From assembly GCA_937902925.1 (NCBI GenBank), contig CALFNN010000041.1:1-63848 (forward strand): a DNA stretch of 63,848 bases, read 5' to 3'. Positions within the stretch are counted from its first letter, which is position 1, and the number at the start of each line of letters is the position of its first letter. Positions 27,323-35,213 of the stretch are shown here, one piece after another. This DNA is from an uncultured Opitutaceae bacterium (GTDB lineage: Bacteria > Verrucomicrobiota > Verrucomicrobiia > Opitutales > Opitutaceae). The notes beneath the pieces are model-generated. The model did not search any database, was not told the origin of the DNA, and saw nothing but the letters and a program-made list of their open reading frames with translations. The position numbers and the translations under genes were made by a program.

Positions 27323-28612
27323 ATGACGACCCAAAAAAGCGTGTTGGCGGTGATCATGGGCGGAGGACGCGGCACCCGGCTGCATCCGCTCACCCAGGAG
27401 CGCTGCAAACCCGCCGTCCCGCTCGCGGGCAAATACCGTCTCGTCGACATCCCGATCAGCAACTGCCTCAACAGCGACATCAACCGGATGTTCCTGCTCA
27501 CGCAGTTTCAGACGGCCTCGCTGCACCGCCACGTCACGAGCACCTACAATTTCGATCCGTTCGGCGGCGGCTTCGTCGATATCCTCTCGGCGGAGCAGAC
27601 CGAGAAGGGCTCCGACTGGTATCAGGGGACGGCCGATGCGGTGCGGCGGAACCTGATCCATTTTCGCGCCTACCCGCACGAGCTCGTGTTGATTCTTTCG
27701 GGCGACCAGCTCTACCGGATGGATTTCCGGAAGATCATCGAGCAGCACCTCGCGACCAGGGCGGATGTGAGTATCGCGGCGATTCCGTTTCCCGTGTCGA
27801 AGGTCGAGGGCCTCGGGTTGATGCAGGTCCACGATGATCTGACCATCGAGCGGTTTGTGGAAAAACCGAAGGATCCCGCGATCATCGCGGGCCTCACCCT
27901 CAGCCCGGCGCTCGAGGCGAAGCTCCAGTCGCCGTCCAAGGAGAAACACTGCCTCGCGTCGATGGGTATCTATGTGTTCAACCGCGACGTGCTGGCCGAG
28001 GCGCTCGACACCACGGCGACCGACTTCGGCAAGGAGATCATTCCCGGATTGCTCGGGAAGAAAAAACTCTGCGCGCACATCTTCGAGGGCTACTGGGAGG
28101 ATATCGGCACGGTGCGCGCCTTCTTCGATGCCAACCTCGCGCTGGCGCAGCCGCTGCCGCCGTTCAATTTCTTCGAACCCAACGCCCCCATCTACACGCA
28201 GGATCACTACCTGCCGGCCTCGAAGCTCAACAAGTGCGCCATCGACCATGTCGTGATCGGCGACGGCTCGATCCTCACCGACTCGGCGCTCAAGCATTGT
28301 GTGCTCGGGATCCGGTCGTTCATCGGCGAGGGCTGCGTGCTGGAGGACACGGTCGTGATGGGTTCGGATTTCTATGAGGGCGAGACCCAGCTCGCCGCCA
28401 ACACGGCCCGCGGGCAGCCGCACCTCGGGATCGGCAGCCGCTGCCGGATCAAGGGCGCGATCATCGACAAGAACACGCGCATCGGCGACGATTGCGTGTT
28501 GATCGCCGACGGCAAGGCCGACGGCGTTTACGCCAACGGCGGCGTGATCATTCGCGACGGGGTGCTCGTGGTGCCCAAGGGCGCTGTGCTGCCGCCACGC
28601 ACCGTGGTGTGA
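27323..28612 (+). CDS. glgC: Glucose-1-phosphate adenylyltransferase
   Basis: GlgC makes ADP-glucose for glycogen synthesis and is usually the allosterically controlled step. The 429-residue protein has the nucleotidyltransferase start VLAVIMGGGRGTRLHPLT, substrate-site text KPAVPLAGKYRLVDIPISNC, catalytic ILSGDQLYRMD, and FVEKPKD and GIYVFNRDVL. The C-terminal left-handed beta-helix (GDGSILTDSALKHCVLG) is complete. ATG 27323 is supported by a strong GGAGG eight bases upstream (27310-27314). The branching enzyme glgB lies 16 kb away, so glycogen genes are dispersed here. Confidence 0.97.
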   Translation: MTTQKSVLAVIMGGGRGTRLHPLTQERCKPAVPLAGKYRLVDIPISNCLNSDINRMFLLTQFQTASLHRHVTSTYNFDPFGGGFVDILSAEQTEKGSDWYQGTADAVRRNLIHFRAYPHELVLILSGDQLYRMDFRKIIEQHLATRADVSIAAIPFPVSKVEGLGLMQVHDDLTIERFVEKPKDPAIIAGLTLSPALEAKLQSPSKEKHCLASMGIYVFNRDVLAEALDTTATDFGKEIIPGLLGKKKLCAHIFEGYWEDIGTVRAFFDANLALAQPLPPFNFFEPNAPIYTQDHYLPASKLNKCAIDHVVIGDGSILTDSALKHCVLGIRSFIGEGCVLEDTVVMGSDFYEGETQLAANTARGQPHLGIGSRCRIKGAIIDKNTRIGDDCVLIADGKADGVYANGGVIIRDGVLVVPKGAVLPPRTVV

Positions 28613-28645
28613 GGAAAACGGGCCGCACGAACGGGCCCCGGCGGA

Positions 28646-29518
28646 CTAGTTGGACGATCCCGCCCCGGTCGAAGTCGCGGCGGGATTCGCGCGCCGGGCA
28701 GACAGGATGAGCGCCAGGCCGGCGATCACGACGAAGATGGAATAGAATGTTCCGCGGCTGAGGCCGAGAATGAGCGTAACGTCGTCGTCGGGTTCGCGGA
28801 AAACCTCGCCGATCATCCGGAGAATCGCATAGGCGACCAGGAATTCGCCACTCAAGCGCCCCGGCCGCGTGCGCACGATGTCGGTTCGCCAGAAGCGCCA
28901 CTGCATGAGTGCAAAGAGGACCAGGCCTTCGAGTCCGGCTTCATAGAGCTGCGACGGATGCCGGGGCAAAATCAAGTGCACCGGTGTGTCGGGCGGAGCG
29001 CTCTTGGGGAAGATCACGGCCCAGGGCACGCGCGTGGGTTTGCCCCAGAGTTCGCCATTGATGAAGTTGGCGATGCGCACGAAGAACAAACCGGCGGGCG
29101 CCGCGGACGTGATGAGGTCGCCGAGATGCAAAAAGGGAATTTTCTCGGCACGGGAAAACCACCAGAGCGCGAGCGTGACGCCGACAAACCCGCCGTGACT
29201 CGCCATGCCGCCCTCCCAGACGCGAAAGAAACTGAGCGGATCGTGAATGAGTTGCTCCGGGTGATAGAGGACAAACGAGCCGATCCGGCCGCCAAGCATC
29301 ACGCCCGCGACGTTGGCGATGATCAGGTCGGGGACTTTTTCGGCCGGCAGCAGCGAGCGGCCCGCGCGCGCGTAACGCTGGAGCAGCCAGCCCGCGGCGA
29401 GAAACCCGAGCACGTAGGTCAGCCCGTAATAGCGGATGCCGATGTTGCCCCAGTGCGGCCCGAGAAACGGGGAAAGATTGTGGACCCAAAATCCATTGAC
29501 GGAGAGAGCGAGGAACAT
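28646..29518 (-). CDS. lgt: Phosphatidylglycerol-prolipoprotein diacylglyceryl transferase
   Basis: Lgt attaches diacylglycerol to the lipobox cysteine of prolipoproteins in the inner membrane. The 290-residue protein has about seven hydrophobic segments and the family core: IRYYGLTYVLGF, GGRIGSFVLYHPEQL, WEGGMASHGGFVGV, VRIANFINGELWGKPT (the Lgt signature) and HPSQLYEAGLEG. It starts eight bases after the stop of the DUF21/CBS gene on the same strand, so the two are probably co-transcribed. It is convergent with glgC. Confidence 0.96.
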   Translation of the reverse strand: MFLALSVNGFWVHNLSPFLGPHWGNIGIRYYGLTYVLGFLAAGWLLQRYARAGRSLLPAEKVPDLIIANVAGVMLGGRIGSFVLYHPEQLIHDPLSFFRVWEGGMASHGGFVGVTLALWWFSRAEKIPFLHLGDLITSAAPAGLFFVRIANFINGELWGKPTRVPWAVIFPKSAPPDTPVHLILPRHPSQLYEAGLEGLVLFALMQWRFWRTDIVRTRPGRLSGEFLVAYAILRMIGEVFREPDDDVTLILGLSRGTFYSIFVVIAGLALILSARRANPAATSTGAGSSN

Positions 29519-29526
29519 GGCGGGGG

Positions 29527-30606
29527 TCAGTTTTTGGCGGGCGGCGGCATTGGCGCCGTCGAATCGCCCGCCCGCCGCGGGCGGGTGGCTTTTTCCAATT
29601 TCGCGCGGGCGAGTTCGCGCATGTCCACCGCGAGATCGTCCTTCTCGAAGATCTCGCCGCCGATGAGGTGCTCGATGATGTCCTCCATGGTGACGACCCC
29701 GGCGGTGGCGCCGAACTCATCGACCACGACGAGGAGCTGCTGGTGGGATTTGAGACAGACCTGCATGGCGTTTGCGGCCGTCGCGGTATCGGGGATGAAC
29801 TGCGCCTCGCCCATCAGGGTCTCGACGAGCGCAAGATCCTGGTCGTTGCCCTTGGCCTTGAGCAGGTCGCGGCGGCGCACGAGACCGACGATGTCGTCGA
29901 GATTGCGGCCATAGACCGGCATGCGGCCAAAGGGCAGGTTGGGGAACTCGCGGAACACCTCGCCAACCGTCGCCGCCTTGCGCAGCGCCGTGACGACCGT
30001 GCGGGGCGTCATCAATTCGCCGACGCGCACGTTGTCGAGCGACAGGGCGTTGGCGATGATGCTCGATTCGCTCTTGCTCAGCGTGCCCTGGCGGGCGCCG
30101 TGCTCGGCGAGCAGGATGATTTCCTCGTCGGAGCGGTGACCGCGGGACCCTTGCGGCACGACGAGGCGGACGAGCACGCTGCAAAACCATGTCACGGGGG
30201 TCAGGACCTGGCGGAGCCACCAGAGAGGATAGACGACGTGGGGTTGCAGCGCGCGCCGATAGACCACGCCGATGTTCTTGGGCAGCACCTCCGCGCCGAT
30301 CAGGAGCACGGCCCCGAAACCCAGCGTCAGCACGGCGAGGTCGCGGTTGTTGCCCAGCAAATGGGCGCCGAGCGCGCCGATCACGACGGAGCCGACCCCG
30401 TTGGCGATCGTGTTGAGGGTGAGGATCGCGGAGATGGTGGCGTCGAGTTCCAGCTTGATCGTCTCCAGGCGCTGGCCACGCGCGGGGTGGGTTTTCTTCA
30501 ACCCCTCGATTTCCGCCACGGTCGTGCTGAGCACCAGCGCCTCGAACAGGGAGCAGACGAAGGAAATCGCCAGCGTGCCAAAAATGGCCAGGAGGAGCCA
30601 GAGCAT
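29527..30606 (-). CDS. DUF21/CBS-pair membrane protein (CorC/HlyC, CNNM-like)
   Basis: A 359-residue inner-membrane protein related to CNNM/MpfA magnesium or cobalt transport proteins. Residues 1-150 hold the DUF21 region with 3-4 membrane segments (LLLAIFGTLAISFVCSLFEALVLS, VGSVVIGALGAHLLG, LTLGFGAVLLIGAEVLPKNIGV). Residues about 200-315 form a CBS pair beginning MTPRTVVTAL and ending VVVDEFGATAGVVTMEDIIEHLIGGEI. The usual C-terminal transporter-associated domain is missing; the protein ends in a short basic, Pro-rich tail. It is likely the first gene of a pair with lgt. The ion transported cannot be read from the sequence. Confidence 0.88.
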   Translation of the reverse strand: MLWLLLAIFGTLAISFVCSLFEALVLSTTVAEIEGLKKTHPARGQRLETIKLELDATISAILTLNTIANGVGSVVIGALGAHLLGNNRDLAVLTLGFGAVLLIGAEVLPKNIGVVYRRALQPHVVYPLWWLRQVLTPVTWFCSVLVRLVVPQGSRGHRSDEEIILLAEHGARQGTLSKSESSIIANALSLDNVRVGELMTPRTVVTALRKAATVGEVFREFPNLPFGRMPVYGRNLDDIVGLVRRRDLLKAKGNDQDLALVETLMGEAQFIPDTATAANAMQVCLKSHQQLLVVVDEFGATAGVVTMEDIIEHLIGGEIFEKDDLAVDMRELARAKLEKATRPRRAGDSTAPMPPPAKN

Positions 30607-30640
30607 GCGGCCAGTTTATGCAGCGGTGGCGCGTGGCGAA

Positions 30641-30646
30641 TATAAT
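30641..30646 (+). promoter_or_regulatory. Possible -10 element upstream of gcvT
   Basis: A perfect TATAAT lies 68 bases before the gcvT start, in the 107-base region divergent from the CBS-protein gene. No recognisable -35 sequence is found 16-18 bases upstream, so this is tentative. I see no two-aptamer glycine riboswitch structure in this short leader. Confidence 0.35.
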
Positions 30647-30713
30647 CGTCCGCCGGCGTCCGCGGCCAAAAGAGCCTTGCCGCCTCCACCGGCGCTCCGC
30701 GTAGTGTCGGCTG

Positions 30714-31817
30714 ATGAGCGAACTCAGGCGCACACCCCTGCGGGATTTTCACGCCGCCCACGGCGCGCGCCTGGTCGACTTCGCGGGCTGGGAGATGCCG
30801 GTGCAATACCGCAGCATCCTCGAGGAGCACAAGGCCGTGCGTCGTGCCGCGGGCCTCTTCGACGTGAGTCACATGGGCGAGGTCGACGTGCGCGGGCCGG
30901 AGGCGGGCCGGTTCCTGAATTATCTCGTGACGAACGATGTCGCGAAACTGTTTCCCGGCCGCGTGCTTTATTCGCCAATGTGTTACCCGGACGGCGGGGT
31001 GGTGGACGATCTCCTCGTCTACATGCGCGGCGCGGACGACTACTTTCTTTGCATCAACGCGGGCAACATCGACAAGGATCTGGCGTGGATTCGCACGCAG
31101 GCCGCGAAATTCTCCGTCACGATCGACGACCGCTGCGCGGACTACGCGCTGCTCGCCGTGCAGGGTCCGCGGGCGGCCGGGATCGTCCAGTCGCTGACGG
31201 GTGCAAAGCTGGGCGTCGTCAAATACTATCACTTCGTGGAGGGCACGGTGGCCGGGGCGCACTGCCTCATCAGCCGGACCGGTTACACGGGAGAGGATGG
31301 CTTCGAACTCTACGTTGCAGCGGGCGATGTGGTCGCGTTGACCGAGGCGTTGCTGGACGCCGGGGCGTCGCAGGGACTGGAGCTCGTGGGCCTTGGCGCG
31401 CGCGACAGCCTGCGGCTCGAGGCCGGCTACCCGCTCTACGGTCATGAGATCACGCGGGATATTTCACCGCTCACCGCAGGGCTCGGTTGGACCGTCAAGC
31501 TCGGCAAAGGCGCCGATTTTATCGGCCGCGACGCGCTGCTGGCCGAGAAACAGCAGGGCGGGGTGAACGAAGTGGTCTTTTTCAAGACGGGTGACCGGCG
31601 GATCGTTCGCGCGGAGACTCCGGTGTTCGATGCGACGGGCGTGACCGTGGGTCGCGTGCTCTCCGGCACGCTGTCGCCGATCCTCAACGAGGCGATCGGC
31701 TCCGCCCTCGTCGCCCGCGCCGCCGCGACGCAACCGCTGGCGGTCGACATCCGTGGCGCGAAAGTGAATTTGCAACTGGTCAAACCGCCCTTCGTCGAAT
31801 TGAAGAAAGCATCATGA
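30714..31817 (+). CDS. gcvT: Aminomethyltransferase, glycine cleavage T protein
   Basis: GcvT transfers the methylene group from aminomethyl-lipoyl-GcvH to tetrahydrofolate, releasing ammonia. The 367-residue protein shows LVDFAGWEMPVQYRSI, VSHMGEVDVRGP, ISRTGYTGEDGFELYV, LGARDSLRLEAGYPLYGHEI and FIGRDALL, all family landmarks including the folate-binding region. Its stop overlaps the gcvH start in ATGA, so the two are translationally coupled. The decarboxylase gene gcvP, commonly next in such clusters, is absent; the 1.8 kb after gcvH is accessory DNA. Confidence 0.96.
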   Translation: MSELRRTPLRDFHAAHGARLVDFAGWEMPVQYRSILEEHKAVRRAAGLFDVSHMGEVDVRGPEAGRFLNYLVTNDVAKLFPGRVLYSPMCYPDGGVVDDLLVYMRGADDYFLCINAGNIDKDLAWIRTQAAKFSVTIDDRCADYALLAVQGPRAAGIVQSLTGAKLGVVKYYHFVEGTVAGAHCLISRTGYTGEDGFELYVAAGDVVALTEALLDAGASQGLELVGLGARDSLRLEAGYPLYGHEITRDISPLTAGLGWTVKLGKGADFIGRDALLAEKQQGGVNEVVFFKTGDRRIVRAETPVFDATGVTVGRVLSGTLSPILNEAIGSALVARAAATQPLAVDIRGAKVNLQLVKPPFVELKKAS

Positions 31818-32194
31818 GCAACGTCCCCGCCGATCTGCGCTACGCAAAATCCCACGAGTGGCTGAAACAGGAAAGTGACGGCACGGTCACGATCGGCATC
31901 ACCGACTACGCGCAGAATTCGCTTGGCGACATCACCTACGTGCAGGTGCCGAAAGTCGGGACGGCGCTGAAGGCCGGCGAGACATTCGGCGTCGTCGAAT
32001 CGGTGAAGGCCGCGAGCGATCTTTACGCGCCGGTGGCGGGCACGGTCGTCGCGGTCAACCCCGCCCTCGCGGGCGCGCCCGAGACGGTTAACCGCGCGCC
32101 GTTCGGCGACGGCTGGATGATGAAGCTCAAGCCGGCCGACTTGGCCGAGATCGCAGCTCTGCTCGACGCCGGCGCCTACGCGAAGCTGGTCTGA
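31814..32194 (+). CDS. gcvH: Glycine cleavage system H protein
   Basis: GcvH is the small lipoyl carrier that shuttles the aminomethyl group between the P, T and L proteins. The 126-residue protein has KSHEWLK at the N-terminus and the lipoylation site GVVESVKAASDLYAPV, with Lys65 as the modified residue. YAPVAGTVVAVN and the C-terminal GDGWMMKLK are typical. The start ATG 31814 overlaps the gcvT stop. It is intact up to its TGA, so the accessory DNA downstream did not truncate it. Confidence 0.97.
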   Translation: MSNVPADLRYAKSHEWLKQESDGTVTIGITDYAQNSLGDITYVQVPKVGTALKAGETFGVVESVKAASDLYAPVAGTVVAVNPALAGAPETVNRAPFGDGWMMKLKPADLAEIAALLDAGAYAKLV

Positions 32195-32216
32195 CCGTGC
32201 ATGGCGTTGGATGCAG

Positions 32217-32234
32217 CCGCCCGTAAACTGGCGG
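32217..32234 (+). terminator. Possible hairpin end of the gcvTH transcript
   Basis: CCGCC (32217-32221) and GGCGG (32230-32234) form a five-base stem with an eight-base loop 22 bases after the gcvH stop. It is followed by GGGTTACTGG rather than a T run, so intrinsic termination would be weak at best. Confidence 0.3.
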
Positions 32235-32397
32235 GGGTTACTGGACAAAGTTCGAACATTCTTCGCCGAAAATCCAGCCCGTTAGGGCCTCCCCACACCC
32301 CTCCCCGCAGAGGGGATGCCCTCCGAGATCAAATTGGCCCTTTGCAGCAACGTTTTAGATCTCATTTGCCCTGGCTGTGCGACCCTCGACATCGGTC

Positions 32398-32441
32398 GGT
32401 TCTGGATATGCGCAAAGACCGCGGAGCGCATATCCAGAACC
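32398..32441. repeat. 16-base perfect inverted repeat
   Basis: GGTTCTGGATATGCGC at 32398-32413 and its exact reverse complement at 32426-32441 are separated by 12 bases. The arms are the longest perfect inverted repeat I found in the window and would make a very stable stem. It lies in non-coding accessory DNA. No T run follows on either side, so it is not a standard terminator. Confidence 0.85.
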
Positions 32442-32449
32442 TCCCTCTT

Positions 32450-32782
32450 CCGGCGCTATCGCGCCGGTGCCAGAACCCCGCTCGCTTCGCTTTTTGTGGC
32501 TGCGCTCGCGGGGCCATGTCCGCACCGAGGAATGAGCCCGCTGCCCGGTGCTCCGCTTTTTTGGGCTTCGCACCGGGTCGCTCATGCTCACACGATTTTC
32601 ACGGCGGCGCTCACGCGCCGGGGAACGGGTGAGCCCAACGGCTCAAACGGATTTGACCGGTTGCCGCCTCACGGCGACGCGGTCGGGCGTCACCGCCCGA
32701 GCAGGGGGAAGAACACCGCTTTAGTTCACCTGCCGTCCTCTTTCCAGTATACCAGCCGGTCAAGGCGGCTTCGCTCGCCTTG
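32450..32782. repeat. Cluster of short perfect hairpins
   Basis: Visible stems are CCGGCGC/GCGCCGG with loop TATC (32450-32467), CCCGGTGC/GCACCGGG (32544-32577) nested in ATGAGC/GCTCAT (32532-32585), and CGGCGC/GCGCCG with loop TCAC (32605-32620). Further stems are GAGCC/GGCTC with loop CAAC (32631-32644), TCGGGCG/CGCCCGA with loop TCAC (32683-32700), and CAAGGCG/CGCCTTG (32761-32782). TTGACCGG (32653-32660) and CCGGTCAA (32756-32763) could pair over a longer distance. The regular spacing suggests either a folded RNA or a structured DNA site. Confidence 0.7.
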
Positions 32783-32892
32783 ACTGCGGCCGGTGCGTCA
32801 AGAGGGCGGGCGGCTCACTCCGCACGCAGGGTCGATTTTATCAGCTTAACTCTCGGGGCGGTGGGGATGACCCACTTGCCCCTTTCCTCCTT

Positions 32893-33138
32893 ATGGGATC
32901 AAACAAAAAGAGTCCTAATCGAATACGGCACGAGGCCGGTGATGAAGACGCTTGGATTTGCGTCTGCAGAAACACGCCTTGCGGCGGAGGTTTCTACCCG
33001 TGCGACAGCTCGGGGAACGAGATGGAGCCTGTCAAAGGCTGGGATGAACTAAACGTCTGCGCCGAGTGCGGACGGATAATTGACCAGCGCACGCTCGAAA
33101 TCGTCGGTCGAAATCCTGCTCCTAAGTTTCTCGACTAA
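32893..33138 (+). CDS. Small zinc-ribbon-like protein of mobile-element type
   Basis: An 81-residue protein with two cysteine pairs and a further cysteine: WICVCRNTPCGGGFYPCDSSGNE and LNVCAECGRIIDQ. The layout WxCxCxNTP...GFxPCD...G...VCxxCGRIIDQ resembles small proteins of unknown function found mainly in phages and plasmids; that link is from memory of the pattern. The metal-binding role is inferred from the cysteines. The start ATG 32893 has no clear Shine-Dalgarno sequence. Lower GC content than its neighbours and its position beside a recombinase remnant support foreign origin. A bidirectional terminator follows 14 bases after its stop. Confidence 0.65.
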   Translation: MGSNKKSPNRIRHEAGDEDAWICVCRNTPCGGGFYPCDSSGNEMEPVKGWDELNVCAECGRIIDQRTLEIVGRNPAPKFLD

Positions 33139-33152
33139 GGACGGGCCCCAGC

Positions 33153-33182
33153 AAAAAGCCCCGCCGAGAGGCGAGGCTTTTT
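33153..33182. terminator. Bidirectional rho-independent terminator
   Basis: AAAAAGCCCCGCC, a GAGA loop and GGCGAGGCTTTTT form a stem with one mismatch, with A and T runs on both sides. It ends the rightward zinc-ribbon gene and the leftward small gene that stops at 33208. Confidence 0.88.
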
Positions 33183-33207
33183 CATGCCTGTGCGGGAACG
33201 AAGGAGA

Positions 33208-33414
33208 CTAGCGATTCTTAGCCGCTCTACGGACGGCTTCCACGCTCGTCTTGCCGGTTGCCGCCCGCATGCCTCCGAGCGTAGCATCGGCCCGAAACTG
33301 CGGAATTGGCGTAGGGAGATTCTTGTTGAGCGTGTCACTACGCTTTTGCTGGATTTCGCCAGCCTTCGGCGAAGCTTTATCACGGTGACGACCATCTAAT
33401 CCGGGTTCTTTCAT
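33208..33414 (-). CDS. Small basic hypothetical protein
   Basis: A 68-residue basic protein that begins MKEPGLDGRHRDK and contains KRSDTLNKNLPTPIPQF, ATLGGMRAATGKTS and ends VRRAAKNR. The pattern 'GxDGRHRDK...GEI..KRxDT...TLG..R..TGKTS...R' recalls short uncharacterised proteins I have seen in bacterial and mobile DNA, but I cannot name a function. The start ATG 33414 is chosen because the recognisable pattern begins there; the frame is open to 33474. It faces the zinc-ribbon gene across a shared terminator and has lower GC than the core genes. Confidence 0.55.
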   Translation of the reverse strand: MKEPGLDGRHRDKASPKAGEIQQKRSDTLNKNLPTPIPQFRADATLGGMRAATGKTSVEAVRRAAKNR

Positions 33415-33544
33415 GGGGTGTGGTGTTAGGGTTACTGTGCTGGTAATTTTATGCCCGCAGATCGAAACCGTCAAATGCGCGCGGCTCAGTTTCTAAAATC
33501 GGCGCTCCGCAGGGCAATTACTGCCTCGTCCATGTGCGACATGA

Positions 33545-34066
<522 letters not shown>

Positions 34067-34136
34067 CTCAGTCAGGCCGGCGAGGCAAAGCCGGTGGCGC
34101 CGCAAGTGCAAGGCGGTTTTTCGCCCGCCGGGCGGA

Positions 34137-34817
34137 TCAGTTTTCCTCGTCCACCGGCCGGTCCAGCTCGTCGCGGCACTCGGCGATGACGCGCAGCCAG
34201 ATTTCCCGCAGATCGAACAGCCGCGGCATGGCCTCCTCGCGCCAAGCCAGCACGGCGCGATGGCGCGCCACGGAATCGGCGGTCAACAGTGCGAGGGACC
34301 CGTTGAGGGCGCTGAGGGCGCGTTTGAAGAGACTCACCGCCATTGCGTAGTCGCCGAAGTCGAGCGCGTGGATCGCCTGTGACGCCTGGTCCTCGGCGGC
34401 GTGCAACGAAACCAGAAAAGCCAGCGCGAGCGGCTGGGGCACCCGGCCGGCGTCGGCCGCAAGCGATTCCCACGACCGTTTCAGGCCGAGGCTGATCGCC
34501 CTGGTCGCGATGAAAATCGGATTCTTGTGCAGCGTGTAAACGTCGTCGTCCGAGGCCGCTGCGTCGGCCGGCGCGGCATCGTCGGCGGGCGGGCCGTCGG
34601 GGTCCCCGTTCCAGTCGTCCTGGCCCCAGCCCATCTTTTCCGCGACCTCGTCGATGCGGTCGGCGTTATGCTGACACGATTCGTAGAAACGCAGGTAACG
34701 ATGGACGGCCTCGTCCTGCTCGCGGAGATAGCGTTCCCAATCGAATTCGTTCCACGCCAGATCACCGCGGTCATCCCACTCGCTCTCGGGGCTCCCGTCA
34801 GAATCAAAGTTGCTCAT
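34137..34817 (-). CDS. Hypothetical acidic protein
   Basis: I do not recognise this 226-residue protein. It is acidic (SNFDSDGSPESEWDDRGDLAW at the start, DELDRPVDEEN at the end), with no signal peptide and no membrane segment. Residues about 20-65 are Trp/Asp/Glu-rich and helical (FDWERYLREQDEAVHRYLRFYESC). A Pro/Ala/Asp linker follows, then an all-helical region (residues about 90-215) with SLHAAEDQASQAIHALDFGDYAMAVSLFKRALSAL, which resembles a TPR-like hairpin. The ATG 34817 is the only good start. It lies 70 bases beyond the tRNA-Ser 5' end and is divergent from the acylphosphatase gene. Confidence 0.7.
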   Translation of the reverse strand: MSNFDSDGSPESEWDDRGDLAWNEFDWERYLREQDEAVHRYLRFYESCQHNADRIDEVAEKMGWGQDDWNGDPDGPPADDAAPADAAASDDDVYTLHKNPIFIATRAISLGLKRSWESLAADAGRVPQPLALAFLVSLHAAEDQASQAIHALDFGDYAMAVSLFKRALSALNGSLALLTADSVARHRAVLAWREEAMPRLFDLREIWLRVIAECRDELDRPVDEEN

Positions 34818-34936
34818 CGCTTGGTCGAAATCCAGCGCGCGCGCGGGGGAAATGCAAATTAAATTCGGACGGTTGCCGTGGCCGATTTTTGCAGGTTGAA
34901 CCGCCGGCTTCCGTTTCGCTAGCTTTCCGCCTCCCC

Positions 34937-35212
34937 ATGGCAGACGTCCACCACGAGACAGCGATATTCAGCGGCCATGTGCAGGGCGTCGGCTTCCGCT
35001 ACACGACGCTGCAGGTCGCCAAGGAGTTCGAGGTGGCGGGCTTCGTCCGGAACCTTGCCGACGGCCGGGTCCGGCTCGAGGTGGAGGGCACGGCGGCCGA
35101 CGTCGCCGCCTTTGTCGCGGCAGTCGAGGAGCGGATGCACGGCTGCATCCGCAAGGCCGAGCGAACGAGCGTCGAGCGGCCGCCCCAATTCCGCGGCTTT
35201 GCCATCAAGTGA
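34937..35212 (+). CDS. acyP: Acylphosphatase
   Basis: A small cytoplasmic enzyme (91 residues, the usual size) that hydrolyses carboxyl-phosphate bonds of acyl phosphates. The active-site loop GHVQGVGFRYTT holds the phosphate-binding Arg, and GFVRNLADGRVRLEVEG contains the catalytic Asn and the second family signature. Start ATG 34937 (MADVHHETAIF) is preferred over an upstream in-frame start at 34889. Its stop is one base from the start of the ABC ATPase gene, so it probably heads that operon. Confidence 0.94.
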   Translation: MADVHHETAIFSGHVQGVGFRYTTLQVAKEFEVAGFVRNLADGRVRLEVEGTAADVAAFVAAVEERMHGCIRKAERTSVERPPQFRGFAIK

Positions 35213-35213
35213 G

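Larger units (their letters stand above)
32195..32892. other. Non-coding, hairpin-rich accessory region after gcvH
   Basis: These 698 bases contain no convincing gene. Two frames stay open (32201-32632 and 32316-32783), but their translations are low-complexity, change composition through hairpins and show no domain. Instead the stretch holds at least eight short perfect inverted repeats between 32217 and 32782. Several are closed by four-base loops, and one is a 16-base perfect repeat. The right part (32790-32892) becomes less GC-rich and leads into a small zinc-ribbon gene. The composition and structure differ from any other intergenic region in this window. Confidence 0.7.

Noticed and set aside
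30607-30713. Glycine riboswitch upstream of gcvT
   Set aside because: The 107-base leader is too short and lacks the conserved aptamer cores.
32201-32783. Two open frames (143 and 155 codons) after gcvH
   Set aside because: Their translations follow the hairpin repeats, are low in complexity and show no domain or ribosome-binding site.
32195-32892. Integron cassette or attC sites, suggested by GTTGGAT at 32208 and GCCCAAC at 32633
   Set aside because: The core sites are not paired with matching inverted partners at the right spacing, and no integrase of the tyrosine type is present.
32195-32892. tmRNA, RNase P RNA or SRP RNA as an explanation of the hairpins
   Set aside because: No tRNA-like ends, tag sequence or conserved P4/GGAA elements could be recognised.
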